Below are positions 1-6,943 of a stretch of DNA of 11,810 nucleotides, piece by piece. The DNA is from Saccoglossus kowalevskii. Lineage: Eukaryota > Hemichordata > Enteropneusta > Harrimaniidae. A model generated the notes under the pieces. That model saw only the letters and a program-made list of their open reading frames with translations. It had not been told where the DNA came from and made no database searches. The first letter of the stretch is position 1; each line of letters opens with the position of its first letter. The position numbers and the translations under genes are program-made. Where the stretch lies: contig NW_003156742.1 of NCBI RefSeq assembly GCF_000003605.2, positions 190,944 to 202,753 of the forward strand, in the 5' to 3' direction.

Positions 1-119
1 AAATGTATTTATCAGGTTTGATCACAAAACTATCATATTTTTGCAAATACACAGAAATTACAATATAAGAAAAGTGAAACATTGATGGCACTTCATTAAA
101 CATGGTAAGTTATCCAGAG

Positions 120-145
120 ATCTGCAAAAACTGAAAGTTGCAGAT
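120..145. repeat. Small hairpin downstream of the transposase
   Basis: Perfect 8-bp arms ATCTGCAA (120-127) and TTGCAGAT (138-145) enclose a 10-base loop. The hairpin sits about 40 bases past the transposase stop codon, in the transposon 3' region. It could be a sub-terminal repeat or simple chance. Confidence 0.4.
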
Positions 146-182
146 TATCCTACCAGTCTACAAGAAAATAACTCAACTTGGT

Positions 183-1139
183 TCATTTTATTAATGGATC
201 AAGGAGGTTACACAGTCCTGCACAGGCCATAATAATGTCATTTGCTAAATGAACCAACGTTAAAGGAAGTGTTGTTTTGAGAATTCGAAAGCGCTTTATT
301 CGCTCAATAGCTCTCTCAATGTGGATTCCGAGGTTGGCAACTTCTTTTGTTTTCTTGACGTCACTTCCTGACATTTGTTCATGGCTTCTTGCACCAGGAG
401 GAATGACCAGCTCTGTCCTATGTAACAGTAAATCTCCTGCAATGTCAAACCCTCTATCAGCCATATATTGATCATATGATTCCACTTTGTCCATAAATCC
501 ATTATTCTGTGTGATATGTCGATCAGATGTCCGACCACCCCAAGCCTCTGAGAGAAACCCAATTTTACCACGTGGAGTAATGACTACTAGAACCTTGATG
601 GTATTGTGTTTTTTATAGTCACTCCAGGTCAAGGCCTGGAGTTCAAGTTCTCTTGGTCTCTCTATAAAAAATTCTGTACAATCCAGTATATCTCTAAGCC
701 TTGTGGTCCGTTTCATGAAACACCTTGGGAGATTGGCTCTAATGTTTTCAGGGTCTGGTAGGAAAATACTTTCTTTCAGGAGAGGGCCTATCACTTTTAC
801 CCAAGTTGTGAATATTGATGATACTAAACCTTCTGATAAATTAAATGTTCTGGCGATGTATTCATTCAATAAACCAAGTCTCAATTTCATCAAAGTGATA
901 AGCATTTCTTCTTTTATTTCCACCTTTCGTTCAGGTCCTCTCTTCATATGTGACTCTTGTGTTTGAGATTTTGATGTCTTTGCACCTTTCCAATACATCA
1001 TTTTAACGACCTTTGGTTTAAAGTATTCATATAATAGATTAAATATTTTAATAGTTGTTATTCCAGTGTAGAAAAGACAAGCCTTGTCATCAGTTATAAT
1101 TCCATCAAATTGGCTTTGGAGGTTTTTCAGAAAGTTGTT
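183..1139 (-). CDS. DDE_Tnp_4 transposase catalytic part
   Basis: This is the longest open piece of the transposase, open from 1139 to the stop at 183. The first internal Met is at 1001, but the frame clearly continues upstream with a stretch reading ...DDKACLFYTGI and FKPKVVKMMYWKG, typical of the region before the helix-turn-helix in this family. Counting from the Met at 1001, residues about 27-75 form the HTH_Tnp_4-like segment (LMKLRLGLL, then SSIFTTW). The probable catalytic triad is D107 (in DILDCTEF), D182 (in YMADRGF) and E229 (in GIHIERAIERIKRFRI). The conserved GGRTSD lies between the first two. All three acidic residues are kept, so the nuclease looks intact even though the full reading frame is not. 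It would act in the nucleus, excising and inserting its element. Confidence 0.9.
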   Translation of the reverse strand, partial: NNFLKNLQSQFDGIITDDKACLFYTGITTIKIFNLLYEYFKPKVVKMMYWKGAKTSKSQTQESHMKRGPERKVEIKEEMLITLMKLRLGLLNEYIARTFNLSEGLVSSIFTTWVKVIGPLLKESIFLPDPENIRANLPRCFMKRTTRLRDILDCTEFFIERPRELELQALTWSDYKKHNTIKVLVVITPRGKIGFLSEAWGGRTSDRHITQNNGFMDKVESYDQYMADRGFDIAGDLLLHRTELVIPPGARSHEQMSGSDVKKTKEVANLGIHIERAIERIKRFRILKTTLPLTLVHLANDIIMACAGLCNLLDPLIK

Positions 1140-1533
1140 TTATCAGTTTGTCTTTCTCTTTTATTTCAATGTCTTTCATGTGGCACCTTGGACAATGTTC
1201 ACCTGGACAATCACACTGCAGTGGCTCTCTGTAATTATGTATCCATTCAAGTATGTTTCTATCATCAGAAGGGCCAGCAATTGATGGGCATGTTATTAAT
1301 GGTGTATCTGACAGTTCAGTATTTCTGGATTTGATGAATGTGTCAATGTTACTTTCTGTCTCTTTCGTATTGGTTCAAGTGAATGTTTATAGAGTTTTCT
1401 TCTGGGTGCTTTTACTTTAGACAACGATCTTCCAAGAGCCAAAGTAGGATATGGGTGTTCTGTTGTTGGTTTACCATCAATAAAGTGCTCAGAGCAAACA
1501 CGGTCATATTTGGTAGCCTCCCAGTTTTTTTGG

Positions 1534-1749
1534 TTAATTTTTCTGTTCTGTACATATCCTACACCACTCTATGTACATTTCATGATTATTCAGCTTTGAT
1601 GGGAAGGGGTACAAGTAAAAAGGAGGATCGCAAATACATGCTCCTACACCATGAAGGGACCTGTGTTGATCACATAATTCTGTTTTCCATTTGTTGATCC
1701 TATAGGTGCTGTTGTGGCACCCTACCACAGCACAAATGACTTTTGGCAT
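1534..1749 (-). CDS. THAP-type zinc finger, N-terminal part of the transposase
   Basis: The chosen start is the ATG at 1749-1747 (MPKVICAVVGCHNSTYR). A longer reading from 1782 would need a GTG start and lies across a splice acceptor, so it was not used. The first zinc-ligand pair is CAVVGC. It is followed by CDQH, by ICDPPFYLYPFP and by EWCRIC, a pattern typical of THAP-like fingers attached to ISL2EU transposases. The second ligand pair, in CSEHF, lies in the next frame at about 1480-1495, just after the tryptophan-bearing NWEATKYDRV. The frame stops at 1534, right after an A-rich tract, so a one-base indel separates the two halves of the finger. THAP domains bind DNA; here the likely target is the transposon ends. 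Confidence 0.8.
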   Translation of the reverse strand: MPKVICAVVGCHNSTYRINKWKTELCDQHRSLHGVGACICDPPFYLYPFPSKLNNHEMYIEWCRICTEQKN

Positions 1750-1765
1750 TGGTAGAATATGTTTA

Positions 1766-1781
1766 TCTGAAGGAAAAAGCA
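1766..1781 (-). other. Possible 3' splice site before the THAP exon
   Basis: On the minus strand a pyrimidine tract ends in CAG (TGCTTTTTCCTTCAG), 17 bases before the THAP ATG at 1749. This would let a 5' untranslated exon be spliced onto the coding exon. It is a sequence match only; no donor was identified. Confidence 0.35.
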
Positions 1782-2221
1782 CATGAAATTATTTTAGTGT
1801 ATACTTCTACAAGACGCAAGTTGTTATATTTATTTCAAATAAATATTGATATAGTATATGTATCAAACATAGCTAGGACTATTTATATTGACACTAAAAA
1901 TTATCCATATAGAATATTTTGACAATGAAATAGACCATAATGCTGTTATATTCTATACATGTTTTTACACAAACTGTGAAATTTAGGCACATATGGATAT
2001 AATATATTACATAATATGAAATACAACCTACATTTCTGTGGCAACAGCATAGTCATAAATTGGGTACTCTGCATATGTACTCTTAATGTGCTCATAATCA
2101 AATAAATATTATTGTCCGATTCGGAAAATTGTTAGTATAATCATCGCAAACAACTGATGTATACTCACATGCAGAATAAACTCAGATTAGCCTTTAGATT
2201 CTAGTAGAATCCCGTTTAAAT
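1782..2221. other. AT-rich non-coding stretch, likely transposon 5' region
   Basis: No coding potential was recognised. The stretch holds many short A/T runs and one perfect 7-bp-arm palindrome around a single G at 2197-2211 (GATTCTA G TAGAATC). It probably includes the right end of the THAP transposon, but I could not match an inverted copy at the left edge of the window. Confidence 0.4.
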
Positions 2222-2470
2222 GCATGGATCCACGCGACTGTCAAGGCAAACACTATGCAACGCCACCAACGTCAGCGATTTTTATCCCCCTTGACCCCAG
2301 GTGACCCCGGCCTCGTTACGAAGCCGGCTAAACCGTGAACTGGCTTAATTTACAAGATCGACGCGCGGAGCGTGAAAGAAAAAGATTGCTAAGGTAACGC
2401 GCCTGTTCAGTGCGTGACTTGGGGGGTCAGCATCGTCGCGCAGTAAGTTACGCAATTGCGTCCCAAAATG
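2222..2470. promoter_or_regulatory. CpG-rich block with DR4 nuclear-receptor motif
   Basis: Base composition changes sharply here from AT-rich to GC-rich, with many CpG dinucleotides. At 2292-2307 the hexamer TGACCC occurs twice, separated by four bases. On the minus strand this reads GGGTCA, four bases, GGGTCA: a DR4 arrangement of the kind bound by RXR heterodimers such as TR or LXR. A further GGGTCA half-site is at about 2424-2429. The block looks like a regulatory or promoter island, but no transcript start can be assigned. Confidence 0.35.
2307..2327. repeat. GC-rich near-perfect hairpin
   Basis: Arms CCGGCCTCGT (2307-2316) and ACGAAGCCGG (2318-2327) pair at nine of ten positions around a single T. 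The hairpin directly abuts the DR4 motif and overlaps its last base. Confidence 0.6.
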
Positions 2471-2639
2471 ATGTCGTTGATCACTCAGTCTTTTGCAAAC
2501 TATTATGAAATAGTTTCCAAGCTTTTGTGCAGCCAAATTTATTTAACTTTGTGGCAATATGATCTTTTTAATTTCCCAGTCCTTTCTGTTCATTCATGAT
2601 CTTGACAACAAGTGTGAATTGCTGTGCGAGCCTTTCGTT

Positions 2640-2735
2640 CCCGACCGCGGTTAGACGGCGTCATGAAATCTATGCATAAAAGGCGGCGACCTGCGGGGGT
2701 TTGATTTCCTACTCTCTCCTAAGCTAGCGGTTGGT
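2640..2735 (+). promoter_or_regulatory. TATA-like core promoter candidate
   Basis: A TATA-like CATAAAAGGCGG (about 2674-2685) lies in a GC-rich context containing CCGCGG. It is followed 20-40 bases on by a pyrimidine-rich CCTACTCTCTCC that could hold an initiator, then by a donor-like TTG|GTGAGA near 2730-2740. This could be a promoter with a short untranslated first exon, perhaps for the downstream lectin, or the core of an old LTR. Neither is proven by the sequence. Confidence 0.3.
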
Positions 2736-3069
2736 GAGAATGGTTATTAATATATTACCCGATCTGCTTTGTAAATCGGACAGTCATATCGCAATTGTGT
2801 TGAAACATTTTGGGGGTAGTAAGTAACGTCAGAATATTGTTTAAAATAAAATATTCCATGGCATTCAAATCTAGGCCAAAGGGTCAAATTGCGTGCATAT
2901 AATTATAGATATTTAAAAACTAAATATATTTGATTTTTTGACGGCTATTCAACGTTTGTGCGAACCACAATAAAAAAGGTATGTGTATACAATAGCTATA
3001 TCGCTGAGATATGGAATTTGTTACAATATTGTACCGACTCTAATATTGGACACATATATAGTTGCGTTT

Positions 3070-3108
3070 GCGAACGATACAGAGTGGTATAGATTTGAAG
3101 AGCCGTTT
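3070..3108 (-). repeat. Copy 3 of a diverged short repeat
   Basis: Read on minus, this piece translates as KRLFKSIPLCIVRKR. It matches the two copies at 3742-3784 and 3813-3874 at the peptide level (xRLxxxIxLCIV) more than at the DNA level; the Cys-Ile-Val codons differ only at third positions. It may be a fragment of an old protein-coding repeat, or coincidence. Confidence 0.25.
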
Positions 3109-3741
3109 AGAATTTATAGTAGTTAACACTCGTTGTGTCCCCAAACATTTTGACCACTCCTGTGCCAGTGACAAAAAACAATAAAAATGCGGTCGTTTTC
3201 CAGTCGGTAAAATACAGTGCGGTCGGAAATTAAGCGATCGATTAAAAAGTAGGAAGTTGGGCAAAATGAGTACCGTAGTTCAAGTGATGTAAGCATATTT
3301 CTAACTAGTAAAATATTAATTCACTCACTGTTTACTATAGCCAGAACGCTGTACTGTCTTCACTTTCAGATTAGTTCTTCTGCCGATTTAATTAACTCTC
3401 AGTTTTGGTCATTTGGCCTGACATTCTCTCACTATTTCGACAACGTCTTTACGAACAAAAGGACGTCTGATCTTAGCATTCTCGGACAATGACATTTGGA
3501 GTGCAAAATACTGACCGGGACAACAACTGACAATAAACAACAATTGTGAGATCTATTTAGATTTCAACGTCCCGGGAAAACTGAAAAACACAAGTGGAGA
3601 TAATGGATAATTTGCATAGCCACTCATTCGGAAAGAATTTTGTTGATGTTCATAATTTAAATGTCCCAAATTTAAACATATAATCGTTTCGGAAAAAGTT
3701 ATATATGGAGATTCCGTCATAACTTTTATTGCACCATGTTT

Positions 3742-3874
3742 CGTTTTCACTATGCACAGCTTTATAAATCTTGATAAGCGTTCGAAAAAAATAATGTTGG
3801 TGCAAGTTTTGTATAATTTAATCGTTTTTGAATGTTCCACTATGCACGAGCTGAGAAATTTCAACAGTCCCTCG
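3742..3874 (-). repeat. Two diverged tandem repeat copies
   Basis: Two copies lie about 86-90 bases apart, anchored by an identical 10-mer CACTATGCAC (plus strand, at 3748 and 3838). On minus both are in one frame and read EGLLKFLSSCIV and ERLSRFIKLCIV, each followed by a further lysine-rich segment ending in IKL or IKV. The enclosing open frame (3930 to 3553) has no recognised family. The copies could be an old duplication in non-coding DNA or in a dead gene. Confidence 0.35.
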
Positions 3875-4065
3875 CCGAAACTGTCCAAGTAAGAATTAGC
3901 AAGAAAAAAATCCACGTCACGAATCGGCATCTATAACTTTAAAAAAGTACAATATTTTTAGTGGGTCCTTATCGAGGAAATGTGAACTGTGAGCACAATA
4001 GTGTGTCCTGATATCGTGTCTTATTTAATGCCGAGTACAGTTTATTATAGTATGTAAATTTAAAG

Positions 4066-4087
4066 TGCGCGGGTTATCACCCGCGCA
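4066..4087. repeat. Perfect 9-bp-arm hairpin upstream of the lectin
   Basis: Arms TGCGCGGGT (4066-4074) and ACCCGCGCA (4079-4087) are perfect complements around the loop TATC. The hairpin lies 48 bases before the lectin ATG, so it falls in the promoter or the 5' untranslated region. In RNA it would form a very stable stem. Confidence 0.75.
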
Positions 4088-4093
4088 TGCGTC
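4082..4093. promoter_or_regulatory. NRF1-like site
   Basis: CGCGCATGCGTC matches the NRF1 palindrome (T/C)GCGCA(T/C)GCGC(A/G) at ten of twelve positions, with the CGCATGCG core intact. It overlaps the right arm of the hairpin. NRF1 sites in animals are usually close to transcription starts, which fits a lectin start nearby. This is a motif match only. Confidence 0.4.
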
Positions 4094-4134
4094 AGATGGC
4101 CATAGCATGTCAGTTTACAAACAAGCGTCTAACC

Positions 4135-4200
4135 ATGAGCTTATGCGTTTTAGCATGCGTTGTTGTCGTCGCTTGGGAGTCAATTCCTTGGGTAGAAATA
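4135..4200 (+). CDS. Lectin signal peptide segment
   Basis: The ATG at 4135 has a good eukaryotic context (AACC before it) and reads MSLCVLACVVVVAW, a short hydrophobic core typical of a secretion signal, then ESIPWVEI. The frame stops at TAA 4207-4209. Its placement directly upstream of the CTLD, with no room for a normal intron, argues that it belongs to the same protein and that a single-base indel broke the frame. Confidence 0.65.
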
Positions 4201-5273
4201 ATGGTCTAATTGTGATGTACACAATAGAAACCTGTATGAAACTATTTTCACAGACGAAAACTCCATATGTTTCGATTGCATCCGCTACCAGGTGTTCACC
4301 AAACAATCGGAAACAGGCAGGTTGTCTTGGACTGCAGCACGATCAAAATGCGAGGAGCTCGGTGGGAATTTAGCTATGCCACACACTCAATCTATTAACA
4401 AAGACGTTCGTCAGTTCATCTTTAATAACGATCTAGATGACGAAGTCAGGAACGGGCTTTGGATCGGGCTTCATCGCAATGGAGAAGGCAATTTCGAGTG
4501 GGTGAACCCATCTATCAACGTGGATTTCACCCACTGGGCGGGTAACCAGCCTAACAACCATCGTAATGAACAACACTGCGTGCAATTGTGGTATGTATTC
4601 ATTGTAAATCATTAGTGCTAATGTCATTATTATTCAAATGCAGATTTTTATTTCGAATCACTCAAAGCTTAGTATTAATTACAAAAATGGTAAACTGAAC
4701 ACAACTTCTTATTTTGATGCTCTGTGATATGTTATTCTGTATTCACACTTAAGCATACAAGTCCAACATGATAGTACATTTATTTCAAGTTTTCCATCTC
4801 TCCAGGAAAAGAAGAAGCATGAAATGGGATGACGCCAAGTGTGGGGTAAAGAAGAGTTACATTTGCGAATTCTCCTGTAAGTTCGTAACTGCTCCCTTGT
4901 TCATTTCAACACTAAAGTAAAATGAACTGTAGGCTCTATTTAACAAAATATATATACATGATCCCTTTCCCTAATTGAAATGTTAATAAAGACCTGTATT
5001 CAATAGGACATTACGACCAATTTATCTGAAATGCATACAAATTATGTCAAATACTGCATCTGAATATTGGTTGGGGTAATTATCTTCTGCAAAACACCAA
5101 TAACGTTACGTATGAAACGATTAGCATTATCACAATGATTTTTATTTTGGATAACAAATCATGGTCAATACCACAATCGAATTAAACAGATTAATGCCTT
5201 GCATACTATATCATATGTTTTGTGATAATATTAACACTACCACGTTTTCTTTTTTTTTTCAGATTGTGCCTAA
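4135..5273 (+). CDS. Secreted C-type lectin, three exons, frame break after the signal peptide
   Basis: This encodes a single-CTLD lectin of about 175-180 residues. Exon 1 is 4135-4590, exon 2 is 4806-4876 and exon 3 is 5263-5273, ending in TAA. Donors are GTATGT and GTAAGT, and acceptors follow pyrimidine tracts ending in CAG. Exon 1 starts with a signal peptide (4135-4200) in one frame, while the lectin domain is open from 4202 in the next frame, so one base too many or too few lies near 4196-4204. The CTLD shows SWTAARSKCEELGGNLA, LWIGL, HWAGNQPNNHRNEQHC, KWDDAKC and SYICEF. All four canonical cysteines are present, plus three N-terminal cysteines and one near the C-terminus. The calcium/sugar site reads QPN rather than EPN or QPD, and WDD replaces WND. 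No membrane segment follows, so the product should be secreted. A role in microbial recognition is inferred from the family. Confidence 0.85.
4591..4805 (+). other. Lectin intron 1
   Basis: This is a GT-AG intron of 215 bases, starting GTATGT and ending in TTTCCATCTCTCCAG. It is phase 2: it splits the tryptophan codon TG|G that follows CVQL. Joining the flanking exons restores the CTLD exactly (...CVQLW then KRRSMKWDDAKC). Confidence 0.9.
4806..4876 (+). CDS. Lectin exon 2, C-terminal half of the CTLD
   Basis: This 71-base exon encodes KRRSMKWDDAKCGVKKSY and then ICEFS. It carries the third and fourth canonical CTLD cysteines and the WDD triplet that sits at the usual WND calcium-ligand position. 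It ends at a strong donor (GTAAGT) in phase 1. Confidence 0.88.
4877..5262 (+). other. Lectin intron 2
   Basis: This GT-AG intron of 386 bases starts GTAAGT and ends in a long T tract followed by CAG at 5260-5262. It is phase 1. Inside it is AT-rich, and no gene or repeat was recognised. Confidence 0.8.
5263..5273 (+). CDS. Lectin terminal exon
   Basis: Exon 3 adds only Y-C-A and a TAA stop (5271-5273), giving the C-terminus ...ICEFSYCA. The extra cysteine next to the end could pair with one of the additional N-terminal cysteines. The rest of the exon is 3' untranslated sequence. Confidence 0.7.
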
Positions 5274-5510
5274 CTATCAACTATTGTCCACTTCAAGAAA
5301 GTATTTGAATAAGTAAAAAGTTAAATGAATATAGCATTAACTCAGTAGTAATTTGATATGTAATTATTTGTAATAACTGTGTTAACCACTAATTTCAATT
5401 TGTTTATTCTTGGTGACTGACCTTATTAATAGTGACAAATAGTGTGATAGAAAAATGTTGTTTCAAACAAATGTTTCTCTTATGTAATGTAGAAACAAGT
5501 AAGTGAATAT

Positions 5511-5516
5511 ATTAAA
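5511..5516 (+). terminator. Possible lectin poly(A) signal
   Basis: ATTAAA, the commonest variant poly(A) hexamer, lies about 240 bases past the lectin stop. In AT-rich DNA such hexamers are frequent, so the assignment is tentative. Confidence 0.25.
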
Positions 5517-6217
5517 ATGTTCATTGTGAATGCAATTACCATATGTATCGAACCAGACGTTGACAAATGCAAATGTCAGTCTACTGAAATCGAAAAAAAC
5601 GGTACCTATCAATTTGTGGTGACAATTACATCGAAATCTAATTGATCTGGGAATACACATCCTGCCTTCCGATGACATAATAATATGACCCAATACAGTT
5701 ACATGGTGATGGTGATTGTGAAGTAATTTATATTGCACTAGTCATCATATTTGACCTGTTTTTTCTTATATTAAATTGGCATTGCTCGGATATTCATTTC
5801 ACAACATGCCGTTTTGAGATAACCATTCATTAGCAATCCTCAGTCAGGGAGCCAGTCAACCTGATTCAAATTTGTAATATCCTGAATGCCGGAGAATCTG
5901 GTGAGTTGTTTCATGTATGCAGACGTGCAGTTGGGATAATTGTTGCCGATCACATGAATTATTTAAGCTCACTGTTTGAAATTATCGTGTTGTACTACTT
6001 GACAGTATAGAGTAGCAGAACAGTGGCGCTATGCTATATTGCTCGTGCATACAGAAATAAGTGTAAATTGTAGTACAGCTATTTTATCACTGCGGAAGAA
6101 TAGTAGAAAGGCACCAATCTACGCAGTTACTCGCCAGATTTCCTTTCAGCATGGATGGATTATTTTGATTACACTTATTCACTGTATATACCCGTTAACC
6201 CTGTAGTCTAAGTGACT
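5517..6217. other. Intergenic stretch with one open frame of unknown meaning
   Basis: No recognised gene. On plus, a frame stays open from 5834 to a TAG at 6008-6010. It reads LIQICNILNAGESGELF, then HVCRRAVGIIVADH, with a donor-like CTG|GTGAGT inside. It has no early Met and no family I recognise, so it is at best an exon candidate. Confidence 0.3.
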
Positions 6218-6232
6218 AGCGCCATCTAGTGT
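6218..6232 (-). promoter_or_regulatory. CTCF-like binding motif
   Basis: On the minus strand ACACTAGATGGCGCT matches the CTCF core CCACTAGRKGGCRCT at fourteen of fifteen positions; only the first base differs. A weaker GGCGCT-containing half match is at about 6020-6030 on plus. CTCF marks chromatin domain borders in bilaterian animals. The site lies between the lectin gene and the mobile-element cluster. The match is read by eye. Confidence 0.5.
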
Positions 6233-6411
6233 TCGTATATTAATTAAGAGAAACGTTATGTATGGTGGTGGTGTGAATTATTGCATTTATTACTAGATAC
6301 ATATTCATTAGGGTAGACTGGCACAGTCTGGGCGATTTATTTCTTTTAAAATTTAAAATTAAATAAAAAAAATAGCGAAATGAAGGTGTTAACGCGAAAT
6401 CCCCTGTAACC

Positions 6412-6440
6412 GCGAAATCACACAGACTGGACGCTTTTGC
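6412..6440. repeat. MITE inner inverted repeat, left copy
   Basis: GCGAAATCACACAGACTGG and its continuation to TTTTGC match the complement of 6840-6869 at most positions, with one single-base gap. The GCGAAAT word also occurs at about 6375 and 6394, giving a short run of direct copies on this side. Confidence 0.7.
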
Positions 6441-6839
6441 CGCGCCTTCTGTGGTGAAAGCAGGAACTAGTGTGTTTTCATACTAGTTTTTATGTTAATG
6501 AGCAGAATGACAGGCAAGAACGTTATTCAATCAGAGTAATTTGACCTTTAAACTATATCTAGTTAACTTTTGTATCTGAAGACTTAACTTTTCTTCAAGT
6601 TCCTCGATCGTCAATCATAACAAATAAATTACTATTTATAACGTTTTGTACAAATTATTCTAATGGAGAGAAGTAGCCTGCGTGTAGCTTTATTTTGCCT
6701 GGGTTACAGTGAAGCGCGATCTGCACAGAAGACCCACAATGTTTACCTCATTATGCAGCGCGCACGCCCCCACTCCTTTTCTGTATCCGTTCAGTGATGT
6801 CACTGCATATCATGAATATATAATAGCAACAGATTCGCT

Positions 6840-6869
6840 GCAAATAAGACCAGTCTGTGGTGGTTTCGC
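6840..6869. repeat. MITE inner inverted repeat, right copy
   Basis: Its complement starts GCGAAACCACCACAGACTGG and ends TTATTTGC, pairing with 6412-6440. The CAGTCTGTGG core is shared with the outer repeat, so each end of the element is itself a small fold-back. Confidence 0.7.
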
Positions 6870-6943
6870 ATTCACCCCACCTTTCGAAAACTGAAACTTT
6901 TAACTGAAAAAAAAATCACCACAGCTGGGCCAGTCTATCATTA

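Larger units (their letters stand above)
183..1749 (-). pseudogene. ISL2EU-like THAP/DDE transposase, frame-broken
   Basis: This is a cut-and-paste DNA transposase read from 1749 down to 183. In order it encodes a THAP-type C2CH zinc finger (1749 to about 1480), a lysine-rich linker with a Cys/His cluster (about 1250-1170), a helix-turn-helix region and a DDE_Tnp_4 nuclease that ends at a TGA at 183-185. About 520 codons are present, the length expected of a complete ISL2EU-type protein. Reading it needs three frame changes: near 1534-1550, beside a run of seven A's; near 1305-1330; and near 1107-1139. I saw no other stop inside the frames that carry homology. The element is therefore either a young dead copy or an intact copy with sequencing indels. 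No terminal inverted repeats could be paired, and the 3' end may lie left of the window. The family assignment rests on recognised motifs, not a search. Confidence 0.85.
2736..4060. other. Intergenic stretch, no recognised gene
   Basis: No open frame here looks like a known protein. Visible details are an AGGCCA AA GGGTCA pair of receptor-like half-sites at 2873-2886, two copies of TGCGGTCG near 3187 and 3221, and a diverged repeat listed separately. The open frame on minus at 3553-3930 resembles no family I recognise. Confidence 0.5.
6314..6937. mobile_element. Non-autonomous inverted-repeat element (MITE)
   Basis: The ends are imperfect inverted repeats of about 30 bases: left 6314-6343, starting TAGACTGGC and going through CGATTT to TTTC; right 6906-6937, whose complement starts TAGACTGGCCCAGCTGTGG and continues TGATTT...TTTC. 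A second, better-conserved inverted pair lies inside: 6412-6440 (GCGAAATCACACAGACTGG...) and 6840-6869. The hexamer TCATTA flanks both sides (6305-6310 and 6938-6943), with three extra G's between it and the left end; a plain TA duplication is also possible. The roughly 400-base interior has no transposase, so the element needs an outside enzyme. The superfamily is undetermined. Confidence 0.7.

Noticed and set aside
356-363. Perfect CRE palindrome TGACGTCA
   Set aside because: It lies inside transposase coding sequence, in the region after the second catalytic Asp, so it is most simply explained by codons.
296-571. 91-residue open frame on minus in the transposase region
   Set aside because: It overlaps the clearly homologous transposase frame and has no family features; it is a shadow frame.
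1084-1697. Three plus-strand open frames of 66-104 residues
   Set aside because: They are antisense to the transposase linker and THAP finger, whose homology is on minus.
2345-2536. 63-residue minus open frame in the CpG-rich block
   Set aside because: Low stop density is expected in GC-rich DNA, and the peptide shows no recognised domain.
4065-4373. 102-residue plus open frame over the lectin exon
   Set aside because: It is out of frame with the recognisable CTLD and with the signal peptide, and shows no protein motif.
5463-5738. 91-residue minus frame with a His run
   Set aside because: The His run comes from a GGTGATGGTGATTGTG simple repeat, and no domain or conserved motif is visible.
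6709-6894. 61-residue plus open frame inside the MITE
   Set aside because: It runs into the inner inverted repeat and shows no transposase-like motif.
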